This document shows, in pieces, positions 29,458 through 38,386 of a DNA stretch of 64,000 nucleotides; the first letter of the stretch is position 1; every line of letters begins with the position of its first letter. This stretch comes from Bacillota bacterium (GTDB lineage: Bacteria > Bacillota > Clostridia > Christensenellales > SZUA-584): contig JAEYKW010000009.1 of assembly GCA_023408075.1 (NCBI GenBank), positions 1-64,000 on the forward strand. Reading direction: 5' to 3'. Under the pieces are notes generated by a model, which was not told the origin of the DNA, ran no database searches, and saw only the letters and a list, made by a program, of their open reading frames with translations. A program made the translations under genes and the position numbers.

Positions 29458-30846
29458 ATGTCTTGTGAGCTGAAGGAAAAGGAACGGCAAGGGGTTATCA
29501 ACCCCATATTCACCTGTCAGCCATGCGGCGCCCAGTATGCCAGCATTGGCATTAAGGACTGTATCGGCATCGTCCACGGCGGGCAGGGCTGCGTGATGTT
29601 TGTGCGCTTGCTGTTCTCGCAGCATTTTAAGGAGAGCTTTGAGCTGGCGTCGTCGTCGGTGCACGAGGACGGAGCGGTGTTCGGCGCACTCAACCGCGTG
29701 GAAGAAGCGGTGGATGTGCTGCTGATGCGCTACCCCCATGTCAAAGTGGTGCCCATCATATCGACCTGCTGCACCGAGGTCATCGGCGACGATATTGACG
29801 GTGTGGTGCGCAAGCTGAACAATGGGCTGCTTAAGGAGAAGTATCCGGGACGCGAGGTGCATCTGATTCCCATTCATACGCCCAGCTTTGTGGGCAGCAT
29901 GATCACCGGCTATGATATCGCTGTGAGAGACTTCGTCAGTTATTTCGCGCAGAAGGGCGAGCCGTCGGGTAGAATCAACCTGATCACCGGTTGGGTGAAC
30001 CCGGGCGACGTCACGGCACTCAAGCATCTGCTCAAAGAAATGGATGCGGACGCAACGGTGCTGTTTGAGATCGAAGCCTTTGATTCGCCTCTGATGCCGG
30101 AAGGGAATTATGTATCGCACGGGGATACGACTGTGGAAGAACTGAGGAGCACGGCAAACGCCAAGGGGACGATCGCGCTCAACCGCTACGAGGGCGGCAA
30201 AGCTGCGAAATATCTGGAGGATGAGTTTGAAGTGCCCGCCGTCATAGGCCCGTCTCCCATCGGCATAAGAAACACGGATATCTTTTTGAAACACCTGAGC
30301 AACATGACGGGCAAGCCGATGCCGCAAAGCCTCGTTTGGGAGCGCGGCATTGCGCTGGACGCGCTGACAGACCTGACCCACATGTTCCTCGCGGAAAAGC
30401 GGGTGGCGATTTACGGCAACCCGGATCTCGTGATCGGCTTGGCTGAGTTTTGTCTTGACCTCGAGATGAAGCCGGTGCTGCTGCTGCTCGGCGACGACCA
30501 CGCCGGATACAAGGATGACCCCCGCATACATGCTTTGCAGCGCAACACCTATTTCGATATGGAGATCGTCACCAATGCGGACTTGTGGTCGCTGGAGGAC
30601 CGCATCAAGAATAACGGTCTTGAGTTGGATCTGATACTCGGACATTCCAAGGGCAGGTTTGTTTCTATCGACTACGACATACCGATGGTGCGCGTAGGCT
30701 TCCCGGTTTATGACCGTGCGGGCATGTACCGCCACCCGGTCATGGGCTACGCAGGCGCGATTCATCTGGCGGAGAGCATGGCAAACGCCATATTCGCGGA
30801 CATGGAACACAAGAAGAAGAAGGAATGGGTATTGAACGTCTGGTAA
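29458..30846 (+). CDS. anfK: Iron-only nitrogenase beta chain
   Basis: A 462-residue beta subunit that shares the P-cluster with AnfD. The three expected cysteines are seen: Cys20 (FTCQPCGAQ), Cys45 (GGQGCVMF) and Cys104 (ISTCCTEVIGDD). LASSSVHEDGAVFG and HTPSFVGSMITGYD are conserved across nitrogenase beta chains. The length equals that of known AnfK proteins, much shorter than NifK, which has an N-terminal extension. The frame is intact. The ATG follows GAGGGAGG. A glutamine amidotransferase-like gene starts 21 bases after its stop. Confidence 0.96.
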   Translation: MSCELKEKERQGVINPIFTCQPCGAQYASIGIKDCIGIVHGGQGCVMFVRLLFSQHFKESFELASSSVHEDGAVFGALNRVEEAVDVLLMRYPHVKVVPIISTCCTEVIGDDIDGVVRKLNNGLLKEKYPGREVHLIPIHTPSFVGSMITGYDIAVRDFVSYFAQKGEPSGRINLITGWVNPGDVTALKHLLKEMDADATVLFEIEAFDSPLMPEGNYVSHGDTTVEELRSTANAKGTIALNRYEGGKAAKYLEDEFEVPAVIGPSPIGIRNTDIFLKHLSNMTGKPMPQSLVWERGIALDALTDLTHMFLAEKRVAIYGNPDLVIGLAEFCLDLEMKPVLLLLGDDHAGYKDDPRIHALQRNTYFDMEIVTNADLWSLEDRIKNNGLELDLILGHSKGRFVSIDYDIPMVRVGFPVYDRAGMYRHPVMGYAGAIHLAESMANAIFADMEHKKKKEWVLNVW

Positions 30847-30867
30847 CCGCATGGAAAGGGGCCGCTT

Positions 30868-31581
30868 ATGAGACTGCATTACATTCAGCATGTACCGTTC
30901 GAAAATCCGGGGAGCATACTGACCTGGACCGGCCAGAACGGTTTCCAGGTCACATGCACCCGCGCTTATGCCGGTGCCGCATTTCCGCCGCAAAGCGCTT
31001 TCGATTGGCTGGTCGTCATGGGCGGCCCTATGAATATTTACGAAGAAGAACAATACCCCTGGCTTGCTGACGAGAAATGTTTTATCAGAGATACGATTCG
31101 GAGCGGCAAGGTGGTGATCGGGCTGTGCCTCGGCGGCCAGCTGATTGCGGATGTACTGGGCGGCCAGGTCACGCGAAACCCCAGAAAGGAGATCGGATGG
31201 TTTCCCGTCCGTTTCACGGGAACAGCCGGGCAGCATCCGTTGTTCAGCTTCTTTCCGGAAAATCCGGTGGTGTTTCAGTGGCACGGCGATACGTTCAGCA
31301 CATTGCCTGAGGAGGCCGAATTGATCGCTTCAAGCGATGCCTGCGCGCATCAGGCGTTCATTTACCGCAAGCGGGTTTTCGGGTTCCAGTACCATCTGGA
31401 GAACACTGAGGAGATCATACGGGGCCTGATTGACAACTGCGGTGACGAACTGATTGCATCGAACACCATCCAATCGGCCGAAAAACTGCTGGCTCACCCT
31501 GAGCACATCGCGCAGGACAATGCGTGGATGAACGAGTTTTTGATGAGACTGCTGGGGATGTATCAAAAAGGAGAGCTGTAA
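30868..31581 (+). CDS. Class I glutamine amidotransferase-like protein
   Basis: A 237-residue stand-alone GATase1-type protein. The nucleophile elbow is GLCLGGQLIADVLGG (Cys near residue 88). The His-Glu dyad is FQYHLE (family FQFHPE, here with Leu for Pro). VVMGGPMNIYEEEQYPWL is the oxyanion region. Proteins of this type resemble GMP synthase amidotransferase domains but lack a synthase partner; the substrate is not known. It starts 21 bases after anfK and only 2 bases separate it from the next gene, so it is transcribed with the nitrogenase genes. A role in nitrogen or cofactor metabolism is inference. Confidence 0.88.
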   Translation: MRLHYIQHVPFENPGSILTWTGQNGFQVTCTRAYAGAAFPPQSAFDWLVVMGGPMNIYEEEQYPWLADEKCFIRDTIRSGKVVIGLCLGGQLIADVLGGQVTRNPRKEIGWFPVRFTGTAGQHPLFSFFPENPVVFQWHGDTFSTLPEEAELIASSDACAHQAFIYRKRVFGFQYHLENTEEIIRGLIDNCGDELIASNTIQSAEKLLAHPEHIAQDNAWMNEFLMRLLGMYQKGEL

Positions 31582-31583
31582 AT

Positions 31584-32114
31584 ATGGAACAGATACGCTA
31601 CACGAAGAGGATCGTGCAAGATAAGGAGAAAACAGATGCGTTTTTAGCACGGGCACGCGTGGGCGTGGTGGGCATGCATGCCGGGGAGTACCCGTACGCC
31701 GTTCCTGTCAATTACGTGATGATGAACGGTTGTGTGTATTTTCACGGCATGGGTTCGGGCAAGAAGGTGGATATACTGAACCGGTCGCCCAAGGTTTGTT
31801 TTACCGTTTTTGAGGAAATCGGCACGGTTAAGGATAACGTGCCATGCCATGTGGATACGGCTTATTTGAGCGTCATGATCATGGGCACTGCGCATCAAGT
31901 GACCGATTCTGGCGAAGCAACTGCGGCGCTGCAACGGCTGCTGGATAAATTTATGCCCGGTTATTTTAAGCAGAAAATAGGCAGCGCGCTGATTGAGAAA
32001 TACCGCTCCGGTATGGACAATAATCCTGTGGCAGTGTATAAAATTGACATAGAGCAATTGACAGCTAAGTCCAATGACGCTTCTCCCGACGGGTTGCTTA
32101 AGCCAGAGCAATAA
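31584..32114 (+). CDS. Pyridoxamine 5'-phosphate oxidase-like flavin protein
   Basis: A 176-residue FMN-binding split-barrel protein of the PNPOx/NimA type. Landmarks are RARVGVVGMHAGEYPYAVPVNYVMMNG (its middle cut here is my reading of the strand order), YFHGMGSGKKVDILNRSPKVCF and VSVMIMG-like SVMIMGTAHQV. Members include 5-nitroimidazole reductases and heme- or F420-linked enzymes, so the reaction is not predictable. ATG 31584 follows AAAAGGAGAG and lies 2 bases after the preceding stop codon, showing tight coupling within the extended anf operon. Confidence 0.82.
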   Translation: MEQIRYTKRIVQDKEKTDAFLARARVGVVGMHAGEYPYAVPVNYVMMNGCVYFHGMGSGKKVDILNRSPKVCFTVFEEIGTVKDNVPCHVDTAYLSVMIMGTAHQVTDSGEATAALQRLLDKFMPGYFKQKIGSALIEKYRSGMDNNPVAVYKIDIEQLTAKSNDASPDGLLKPEQ

Positions 32115-32129
32115 AGGCGGTTAAATGAT

Positions 32130-33068
32130 ATGCTATGTGTGAATAATTTAAAAGGTGTCACTAGCAGCACACGGTATAACAGCGGCGCATTGCGCGAATG
32201 CATTGTTAACGAAGAAAATGTTATAGAAACGCCATTGGGTGTATTGATTCCGCGTTACTCACGGCCAGATGTGCGGACGAAGGAGTTAAAATCGCTCTCG
32301 TTTTACGAGAATGGCAGTCTGCACAGCGTTTATTTAAATGAGCAGACGGATATTTTGACACCGCTGGGTACTTTCCCGGCTGAGCTCCTGACTTTTTACG
32401 AAGACGGTTCGCTTTTCAGCGTGTTTCCGCTCAACGGACAGATTGGTTTTGGCTGGTCGGAAGAGGAAGAAGGGGCACTTGCCAAAAGCTATGACTACTC
32501 CTTGCCCTTTGGTGAGATTACCGTCAAGCTGAACGGCATGCGGTTTTACCCGAGCGGACGGCTGAAGAGTCTGCTGTTCTGGCCTGGTGAAACGGTTTTG
32601 GTCAATACCCCTTTGGGCACGTTTCCAACGCGAATCGGAGTCCGGTTGTTTGAGGACGGACTGCTCGAATCGTTTGAACCGGCGAGCCCGATAATTATCG
32701 ATACGCCAATTGGGCCGGTAATGACGTATGACGTGAACGCTATGGCGATAGAGGCAGATTGCAATTCGGTCTGTTTTGACCATGAAGGAGAACTGGTCCA
32801 AGCCAAAACATCGGGCGATATTATTGTTAAGAGCGAGAAAACAGGAAGAAAACGAATTTCATCGCAAACGCGCATGGGACTTATAGATGATACAGTGATT
32901 AAGCTTGCGCTGACATTAAGCTTTGAGAAAGGCCGTGTCATAATAAGCGATGGCAGCGACACATCTGCCTTTGAGATCGAAGAACACGCATTTCTGGTGC
33001 TGCCAGATTATGATTTGTCTGGTTTTGAGTGCGCCGGTGAATGCGCAGGCTGTGCAGGCTGCAACTGA
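32130..33068 (+). CDS. Unrecognised repeat protein with Cys-rich tail, linked to anf genes
   Basis: A 312-residue soluble protein that I cannot place in a known family. It is built of about five imperfect repeats of the type TPLG-x-F, then L-x-FYEDGSL-x-SV (copies near residues 34, 77, 130, 160 and 193, for example TPLGTFPAELLTFYEDGSLF and VNTPLGTFPTRIGV). A non-repeated region follows (VKSEKTGRKRISSQTRMGLI). The last 13 residues are ECAGECAGCAGCN, a C-x3-C-x2-C-x2-C cluster that could bind a metal or an Fe-S cluster. It lies between the flavin gene and anfO, so a role in FeFe cofactor supply or electron delivery is possible but unproven. The ATG follows AAAGGCGG. Confidence 0.8.
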   Translation: MLCVNNLKGVTSSTRYNSGALRECIVNEENVIETPLGVLIPRYSRPDVRTKELKSLSFYENGSLHSVYLNEQTDILTPLGTFPAELLTFYEDGSLFSVFPLNGQIGFGWSEEEEGALAKSYDYSLPFGEITVKLNGMRFYPSGRLKSLLFWPGETVLVNTPLGTFPTRIGVRLFEDGLLESFEPASPIIIDTPIGPVMTYDVNAMAIEADCNSVCFDHEGELVQAKTSGDIIVKSEKTGRKRISSQTRMGLIDDTVIKLALTLSFEKGRVIISDGSDTSAFEIEEHAFLVLPDYDLSGFECAGECAGCAGCN

Positions 33069-33084
33069 CGGAGGGAGCTCAACG

Positions 33085-33690
33085 GTGAAGATAGCGGTTT
33101 TGATGAACGAAGAAGGAGTTGCCGCGAACTTTTCGGAACAAGCGGGGCTATTTGTATACGAGAGGGTAAGCGACGATTGGGTATGTGAGCACAAGTATGC
33201 TTGGGTGCCTTACGCTTACCACACTATGGAGGCGCTTCGTAAATGCCTTGGCGACATCGCGGTTTGGCTTGGAGATTGCAGGGTGATCGCAGCCAGACGC
33301 TCCAACGGCTATTACCGCGTGGTGTTCGAAGGCCTGAGCGTGGCGATGTGGGCGGTAGAAGGTTATCCGCAGGATTTCATACCGCAAATTGAGCGGTTTT
33401 ATAAAGACAATGACAGGCGGCAAACCGGTGACCCGGCGGATATTATCAGCCCGATCACGGGAAAGGCAGGCTTTTATTCCGTGGATCTGCGCAAGGTGAT
33501 GGCGCATCATGAGCAATGCAACTCACGCGACGTGCTGCTGCCGTTTTTTCAAAAGGCCTCATTCCAAAGGCTGGAGATCGTATGCGACCATGTCCCAAAA
33601 TGGTTTAAAATCGAACTGCCGTTGCTTAAGCTCCGGGCTGATGTGGAAGCGCAGGGCAGTATAATGAAGGTACATGTGTACGGCATTTAA
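33085..33690 (+). CDS. anfO: Iron-only nitrogenase accessory protein AnfO
   Basis: A 201-residue protein of the AnfO family, found only with iron-only nitrogenase and needed for full diazotrophic growth on that enzyme in Azotobacter; its molecular role is not settled. Landmarks are the start KIAVLMNEEG, then ALRKCLGDIAVWLGDCRVIA (about residues 56-75) and GYYRVVFEGLSVAMWAVEG. The start is GTG 33085 behind GGAGGGAG, 16 bases after the preceding gene; the open frame runs further upstream only through the end of that gene. A terminator at 33722 closes the operon. Confidence 0.88.
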   Translation: MKIAVLMNEEGVAANFSEQAGLFVYERVSDDWVCEHKYAWVPYAYHTMEALRKCLGDIAVWLGDCRVIAARRSNGYYRVVFEGLSVAMWAVEGYPQDFIPQIERFYKDNDRRQTGDPADIISPITGKAGFYSVDLRKVMAHHEQCNSRDVLLPFFQKASFQRLEIVCDHVPKWFKIELPLLKLRADVEAQGSIMKVHVYGI

Positions 33691-33721
33691 CATCGCCAAC
33701 GACTGTCTCATATATTACCTT

Positions 33722-33762
33722 AAAAACACTCCTGATTGCAACTTATCGGGGGTGTTTTTACC
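33722..33762 (+). terminator. Intrinsic terminator of the anf operon
   Basis: AAAAACACTCC (33722-33732) pairs with GGGGTGTTTTT (33749-33759), one G-U pair, loop of about 16 bases. The 3' arm ends in a T-run. Confidence 0.8.
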
Positions 33763-33879
33763 TTGATATTATGTTATGTTTTGTGGGCGATAACATAGTT
33801 TTGACAGCATTTTGATACAGAAGATCAACGAACGTCGTAGAGGGTGGATAACTGGTATTAAATTGAGTAAAAGGTGTTT

Positions 33880-33928
33880 TTTCAGCGCTTTCTAAGCCGA
33901 CTAACAACCTCTTTCAAGGATAGTGGTG
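33880..33928 (+). repeat. Dispersed element, family G, copy 2
   Basis: CAGCGCTTTCTAAGCCGA, then CTTTCAAGGATAGTGG. It matches the block at 24135-24190 in order and sequence at roughly three quarters of positions by eye. Confidence 0.45.
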
Positions 33929-33963
33929 GACTCGAGGCTGTGCATGACTTTATTTTAAAATGA

Positions 33964-33992
33964 TTGGCTTATATTAGGGTATGTGCTAATAT
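33964..33992 (+). promoter_or_regulatory. Sigma-A promoter for the zinc-ribbon protein gene
   Basis: TTGGCT (33964-33969) and TAATAT (33987-33992), spacer 17 bases, about 98 bases before the start. Confidence 0.55.
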
Positions 33993-34090
33993 GTAAACAA
34001 CCAATCAAAAGCTATCAGGCAATTCTTCATATGACCAAGGCCCATTTCTTCAGTTTCAATTCTTGAAAATAAGCAGGAGGATATACTTTC

Positions 34091-34669
34091 ATGTTATGTA
34101 AAAACTGTGGCTACACAATACCTGAAGATTGTTCGTTTTGCCCCAAATGCGGTAAAAATAATGATCCGGAAGATATTGTTCGTAACGATGGGGAAGTTGT
34201 TGTCAGTCATGCAGACATTAATGCCGCTAATCCGGCTGCCGCAGAAACAATTTCTCAAACGAAAAAGTCTATATTGAAATCCAGAACGGCTAAAATAATC
34301 ATTGCTGCTGTCCTTATTGCTGCAATTGCAATTTTTACTTGGCAGCTAATAGGAAGAAATGATCTTAAAGCTCAACTATTAAGAGATTGGGAACGCGTGC
34401 AAACCACTGATGATGGGACGTACTATCGGCTGGTTTTAGATTTTTCCGATAATAAAATCAATTATGATTTCGAAAGCGGCATCTCATGGCTTGATAACAC
34501 GCTTGCAACGTTTGACTACGAAGTCATTGCACCCAATATGATAAAAACCACAACGAGTGATTTCACACAAATAATTACCGTTGAGTTTAGCGAGGATCAG
34601 TCAGCTATGACGATGACCCCCTCAATGACGGGTGCGGATTCGTCGGAAATCTGGTTTAATATCGATTAG
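34091..34669 (+). CDS. Zinc-ribbon membrane protein of unknown function
   Basis: A 192-residue protein. Residues 3-21 are a zinc ribbon with CKNCG and CPKCG. One transmembrane helix spans about residues 68-88 (KIIIAAVLIAAIAIFTW). The remaining 100 residues form an extracytoplasmic domain (GTYYRLVLDFSDNKINYDF), without a signal peptide, so the ribbon should face the cytoplasm. This plan is common in Clostridia, usually without assigned function. The ATG follows GCAGGAGGA. It has its own promoter and no operon partner. Confidence 0.8.
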   Translation: MLCKNCGYTIPEDCSFCPKCGKNNDPEDIVRNDGEVVVSHADINAANPAAAETISQTKKSILKSRTAKIIIAAVLIAAIAIFTWQLIGRNDLKAQLLRDWERVQTTDDGTYYRLVLDFSDNKINYDFESGISWLDNTLATFDYEVIAPNMIKTTTSDFTQIITVEFSEDQSAMTMTPSMTGADSSEIWFNID

Positions 34670-35046
34670 CCCATATAAACCTAGCGCGTGTTTTTGTGTG
34701 ACAATAATTCTTTGGTTTGTATAAATAATTGTTCTGAATTTTAGCTTTAAAAGTGTAAGGCTGAAGCGCCGGGATATGCTGCAACGGATAAGGGCCTGAA
34801 AGAAGCGATAACTTAACAGCTTAACGCTGACTGGACGGCGGCTGCTACTTAGGCCACCCGCTAATTGGTCGGTTGCGGCCCGAAGCGGAAAGTCTTTTTC
34901 TTGACGGGTAGTTATTTAAATGGTGGCAAGTATGCGAGTCCCGGAACTGCAGAAATGTTGCTAAAGCGCCCGATAAGCAGTACAATAACAATAATCACAC
35001 ATATTTTACAGAACAGTATCACATCATTGAAGGGAAGCTGGCGCTC
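34670..35046. other. Intergenic region before the MalT-like gene
   Basis: About 375 bases, AT-rich at the start, then GC-richer. I see no gene, no recognisable repeat and no confident promoter. Possibly degraded coding sequence around 34760-34960, but nothing I can identify. Confidence 0.4.
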
Positions 35047-37647
35047 TTGGAACCTGCAGCTGGATTTGGACTTTTAAGAACAAAGTACATGATCCCCACG
35101 GCAGATAAACGGCTGGTGTCCCGCCGCGCCGTCAATCGCAAGCTGGAAGAGGCGCTGAACCGACGGCTTACCGTGATCTCGGCTCCCGCAGGCTGCGGTA
35201 AAACCTCTGCTGTGCTCAAATGGCTCGAAACAGTGCCGATGCCCGCAGCATGGTTTACCATTGATGCCGGTGATAACGACTCTGCGGCGTTCTGGCGCTA
35301 TTTTTGCGCCGCCCTCGATGCCGTACTGCCCGGTATCAGCCGTGATACGGAATATGTATTTTCATCCCCGGAGCTGCAAAATGCCAATATACATATCAAT
35401 ATCATCATCGACAGGCTCAGTGAAGCGCCTGCTTTTTTGCTTGTGCTCGATGACCTGCATTTGATCACCGATAACGATATATTGCAGGGGCTTTCCTATT
35501 TGATCGATTATCTGCCTGCGAAAATGCATCTTTTGCTGATCAGCCGCACGGAACCCGTGATGAATATGGCAAGGCATAAAATCAAATGGCAGACACACAG
35601 CCTGAACGAGACAGACCTGCGCTTTAGTGAAGAGGATATTCTGAATTTTTACCATGCCAGAGGATGCACGCTCGCAGAAGACGACCTGCGCAGCGTTGAA
35701 AGCTATACCGAAGGATGGGCCGCGGCTTTGGTGGCCGTCTCCATGTCTATGGAACGCGCGGGCACAAGCTCGGTCATCGCTGCCGCGCTGGCGCAGTCCA
35801 GCCGGGACATCGGAGAGTATCTCAAAGATGAGGTGCTGACCGCATGGAGCCCGGAAAAGCGGGATTTCGCCATGAAAACCAGTATTCTGGAGACGTTGAC
35901 CGTACCCTTATGCAATGCCGTCACCAGCAAAGACGATGCGGGCCGCTTGCTCAGGGAGATCAGTGAAAGAAACGGGTTCCTCACGGCCTTGGATGGCGAG
36001 GGGCGCGAATACCGGTATCATCATTTGTTCAGCCGGTTTCTCTATTCACTGCTTGCCGAGGCCATGCCGGAGGAGCTGACGGGCCTTCACGACAGGGCGG
36101 CACAGTGGTATTTAAATAACGACCTGCTGTCGGAAGCCATGGAGCATCTATTAAGCGGCGGGCTTTACGAGAAAGCCTATGAGATTATCGAACACCGGGT
36201 TGACCACCTGATCAACCGGAACGAGTTCGGGCTGCTGCTGTCATGGATCGGCCGCCTGCCGGAGGAATACAGGAAAAACAGCTTCAAGATTGCCGTGATT
36301 CATTCGGTCTATTATGCGGAAATCGGCGACTATACGCGCTCAAGGAAATGGGTGGACAGCATGAAGGCTCTTAAGGATGCCGGACCATACGGTTCGAACC
36401 CGGAATTGAACGCCTACAGCCGCACGGTATGCGCGATGATTGAAGCCAACCTCCTTATCCGCGAAGGCAGCCTGGAGTTTTTGCCCTTGATTTTATCAGC
36501 CGCAGAGACAAACGGGGGAGGGTATTATAAAATGCCGGCGTACAATGATTTCAACACGTCGGATATTTATTTTTATCGATGCCCGATACACAGAGTGACG
36601 GCGTTGTTCAAAAGCGCTACCGATCGGTTCGGTATGATTGTCGAGAAGTATCGAAGCATGATTTCAATCAATCCCGGCTATGCGCCGCTGTGTGCCGGAG
36701 AATATCTGTATGAAAGCAACAGGGCGGAGGAGGCCTTACCCTGGCTGCTAAAAGCGCAGGAAGAAGCGCGCGGAGCCAATTGCCTCGGCGCTTTTGTTCC
36801 GGCGATGGTGGGTGTGGCCCGAATCAAGCACGCCGGCGGGGATGTCCTCGGTGCGTTTGTTGTGATTGCGGAATGTGAAAAACAGCTTCAGACCGGCGGA
36901 AAGCCTCACTGGCTCAATCTGCTAAACGCTTTTCGATGCCGGTTATATATCGCCACCGAAAAATTGGACGAGGTGCGCGAGTGGCTATTATCCAGCAGGC
37001 TCGATGTTTTTTCCAGCCTTCACAGAACCCGTGAGTTTGAGCTCATTACCTTTGCCAGAGGTTTGATGGCGACGGGCCGAAACCATGACGCACGATTGCT
37101 TCTACAAAGGCTCGAGCTTTTCGCTGATGCAAACGCAAGGCCCCACAGCCGGGTGGAGGTATTGAATCTGCTGGCCTTGCTGGCTTTCAGCGAAAACAGG
37201 CTGCCGCTAGCTTTCAGACTGCTGGATGAATCGCTCGACATTGGCAGGAGAGAGGGGTTTGTCCGAAGCTTTTTGGACGAAGGGCTGCCGATGGCAGGTC
37301 TGCTCCGTGCCTACGTGAAATCACGCAGGAATCAGAGTGAATTTGATGCGGCAAGAGAGCGCAAGGCGTTTGCGGCGTCTCTGCTCAAGCAGATGCCCGA
37401 TATAATGCTCAAAACGCATAAAGAGACTGCCGGTGAAAAATCGGCGGACATTCTCGAACACCTCACAGAGCAGGAGAGAAGGGTGCTGATTCTGCTGGCG
37501 AATGCAGCCACGAATCAGGAAATCTGCGATAAGCTGCAAATCAGCCTGCGCACGGTGAAGACGCATACCGGGAACATATACGGCAAGCTGGGTGTGAAAA
37601 ACCGCACGCAGTGCGTTAAGCTCGTGCATGAGCTCGGGCTTTTATAA
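35047..37647 (+). CDS. MalT-like LuxR-family transcriptional regulator
   Basis: An 866-residue signal-transduction ATPase regulator. The N-terminus LLRTKYMIP is typical of the MalT/LuxR group. The NTPase Walker A is SAPAGCGKTS (about residues 45-54), Walker B is LLVLDDLHLI. A helical-repeat sensor region follows (about residues 340-790). The LuxR-type HTH lies at the C-terminus (LTEQERRVLILLANAATNQEI, then LQISLRTVKTHTGNIYGKLG). These proteins activate promoters upon binding an inducer. The start TTG at 35047 is chosen because it opens the conserved N-terminus; its ribosome site GAAGGGAAG is weak. It may control the adjacent surface-protein operon, which is inference. Confidence 0.92.
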   Translation: MEPAAGFGLLRTKYMIPTADKRLVSRRAVNRKLEEALNRRLTVISAPAGCGKTSAVLKWLETVPMPAAWFTIDAGDNDSAAFWRYFCAALDAVLPGISRDTEYVFSSPELQNANIHINIIIDRLSEAPAFLLVLDDLHLITDNDILQGLSYLIDYLPAKMHLLLISRTEPVMNMARHKIKWQTHSLNETDLRFSEEDILNFYHARGCTLAEDDLRSVESYTEGWAAALVAVSMSMERAGTSSVIAAALAQSSRDIGEYLKDEVLTAWSPEKRDFAMKTSILETLTVPLCNAVTSKDDAGRLLREISERNGFLTALDGEGREYRYHHLFSRFLYSLLAEAMPEELTGLHDRAAQWYLNNDLLSEAMEHLLSGGLYEKAYEIIEHRVDHLINRNEFGLLLSWIGRLPEEYRKNSFKIAVIHSVYYAEIGDYTRSRKWVDSMKALKDAGPYGSNPELNAYSRTVCAMIEANLLIREGSLEFLPLILSAAETNGGGYYKMPAYNDFNTSDIYFYRCPIHRVTALFKSATDRFGMIVEKYRSMISINPGYAPLCAGEYLYESNRAEEALPWLLKAQEEARGANCLGAFVPAMVGVARIKHAGGDVLGAFVVIAECEKQLQTGGKPHWLNLLNAFRCRLYIATEKLDEVREWLLSSRLDVFSSLHRTREFELITFARGLMATGRNHDARLLLQRLELFADANARPHSRVEVLNLLALLAFSENRLPLAFRLLDESLDIGRREGFVRSFLDEGLPMAGLLRAYVKSRRNQSEFDAARERKAFAASLLKQMPDIMLKTHKETAGEKSADILEHLTEQERRVLILLANAATNQEICDKLQISLRTVKTHTGNIYGKLGVKNRTQCVKLVHELGLL

Positions 37648-37930
37648 TGGGCTGTAGCCTGTTTTTTCACAGGTAAAAGCGCTGATCCCCGGCGCACCTG
37701 AGGATATAAAAAAGTGATTGATATCATTGGCAAGTCAATGATTCGGTCATCCATTCCACTTATCGTCATTTGGCGGGGGCATGTTCACTTTCGACAGTAG
37801 AAAGAATGGTGCTGCCGCCGTTTTGTATCTTCCCCATTCATGGACTTTGTCCGCAAGCTCGCAACGATAAAATTGCATTTTATCAAAACCTCTATCATAA
37901 CCCCCTCTGACGATTTCCCTTATGAGGGTG

Positions 37931-37968
37931 GACGAGGGTTATCACCGACAGGTGGCTGGGGAGAGAAA
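37931..37968 (+). repeat. Dispersed intergenic repeat, family A, copy 3
   Basis: GACGAGGGTTATCACC then GGTGGCTGGGGAGAGAAA. A diverged copy of the units at 561-600 and 19571-19619. Confidence 0.6.
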
Positions 37969-38117
37969 CCGGCTAAAACCGGCCGTTTCTCGGGTATTTC
38001 ATACGGCCTCCCGGTTCATCTCTTCAGAACAGGTCATCCGATTGCCCGAAGGGGTGGAATGGAGTTCAACAGGATTTATCGAGAGCTTGGAGCGCCGATT
38101 ATCGGCGCGCAGCTTGA

Positions 38118-38240
38118 TGAAAAACCCCACTTGTCATGCTGAGGAGCAAAGCGACGTGACTACGAAGTGGAAAGCATCCCATGGCAAAACGCTTTAAACA
38201 TGGGATTTTTCGATCGCTTAAGCTCACTCAAAATGACACT
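38118..38240 (+). repeat. Dispersed intergenic repeat, family F
   Basis: TTGTCATGCTGAGGAGC, GCGACGTGACTACGAAGTGG, CATCCCATGGCAAAACG and GATTTTTCGATCGC then CACTCAAAATGACA. The ends TGTCAT and ATGACA are inverted. Parts recur in 43560-43740. Such blocks are common in intergenic DNA of related bacteria. Confidence 0.55.
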
Positions 38241-38386
38241 AACCACTTTGTCAGCAGTCTGAGCGCCGATTATCTGCGCGTTTCTTTTTGCGCAGTACTT
38301 TGGTACGATGTGCCGTTTTTCCTTTTATGATAGCATTAAGTACATATATAAATATGTATTGACTTGCGAATCAAGGGGGAAACAAA

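Larger units (their letters stand above)
33691..34090. other. Intergenic region after anfO
   Basis: Holds the anf operon terminator (33722), a family G hairpin-type repeat (33880-33928) and a promoter for the zinc-ribbon gene (33964-33992). No further gene is seen. Confidence 0.65.
37648..38386. other. Long repeat-rich intergenic region
   Basis: About 740 bases. It holds a family A repeat (37931-37968), a sequence resembling part of family E around 37735-37770, and a family F block (38118-38240). An AT-rich segment with palindrome ACATATATAAATATGT lies just before the surface protein gene. Short open frames here are repeat-derived and lack ribosome sites, so I do not call genes. Confidence 0.6.

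Noticed and set aside
29401..31284. A 627-codon open frame on the minus strand opposite anfK and the amidotransferase gene
   Set aside because: It is the mirror of well-supported coding sequence. It has no domain signature and no ribosome site; long antisense frames are common in this GC-rich codon usage.
34760..34960. A decayed gene or structured RNA before the MalT-like regulator
   Set aside because: I could not find a family match, consistent reading frame or stable stem that would justify a call.
37840..38197. Small genes in the 37.8-38.2 kb intergenic region
   Set aside because: The frames are formed by dispersed repeats and lack ribosome sites and protein-like composition.
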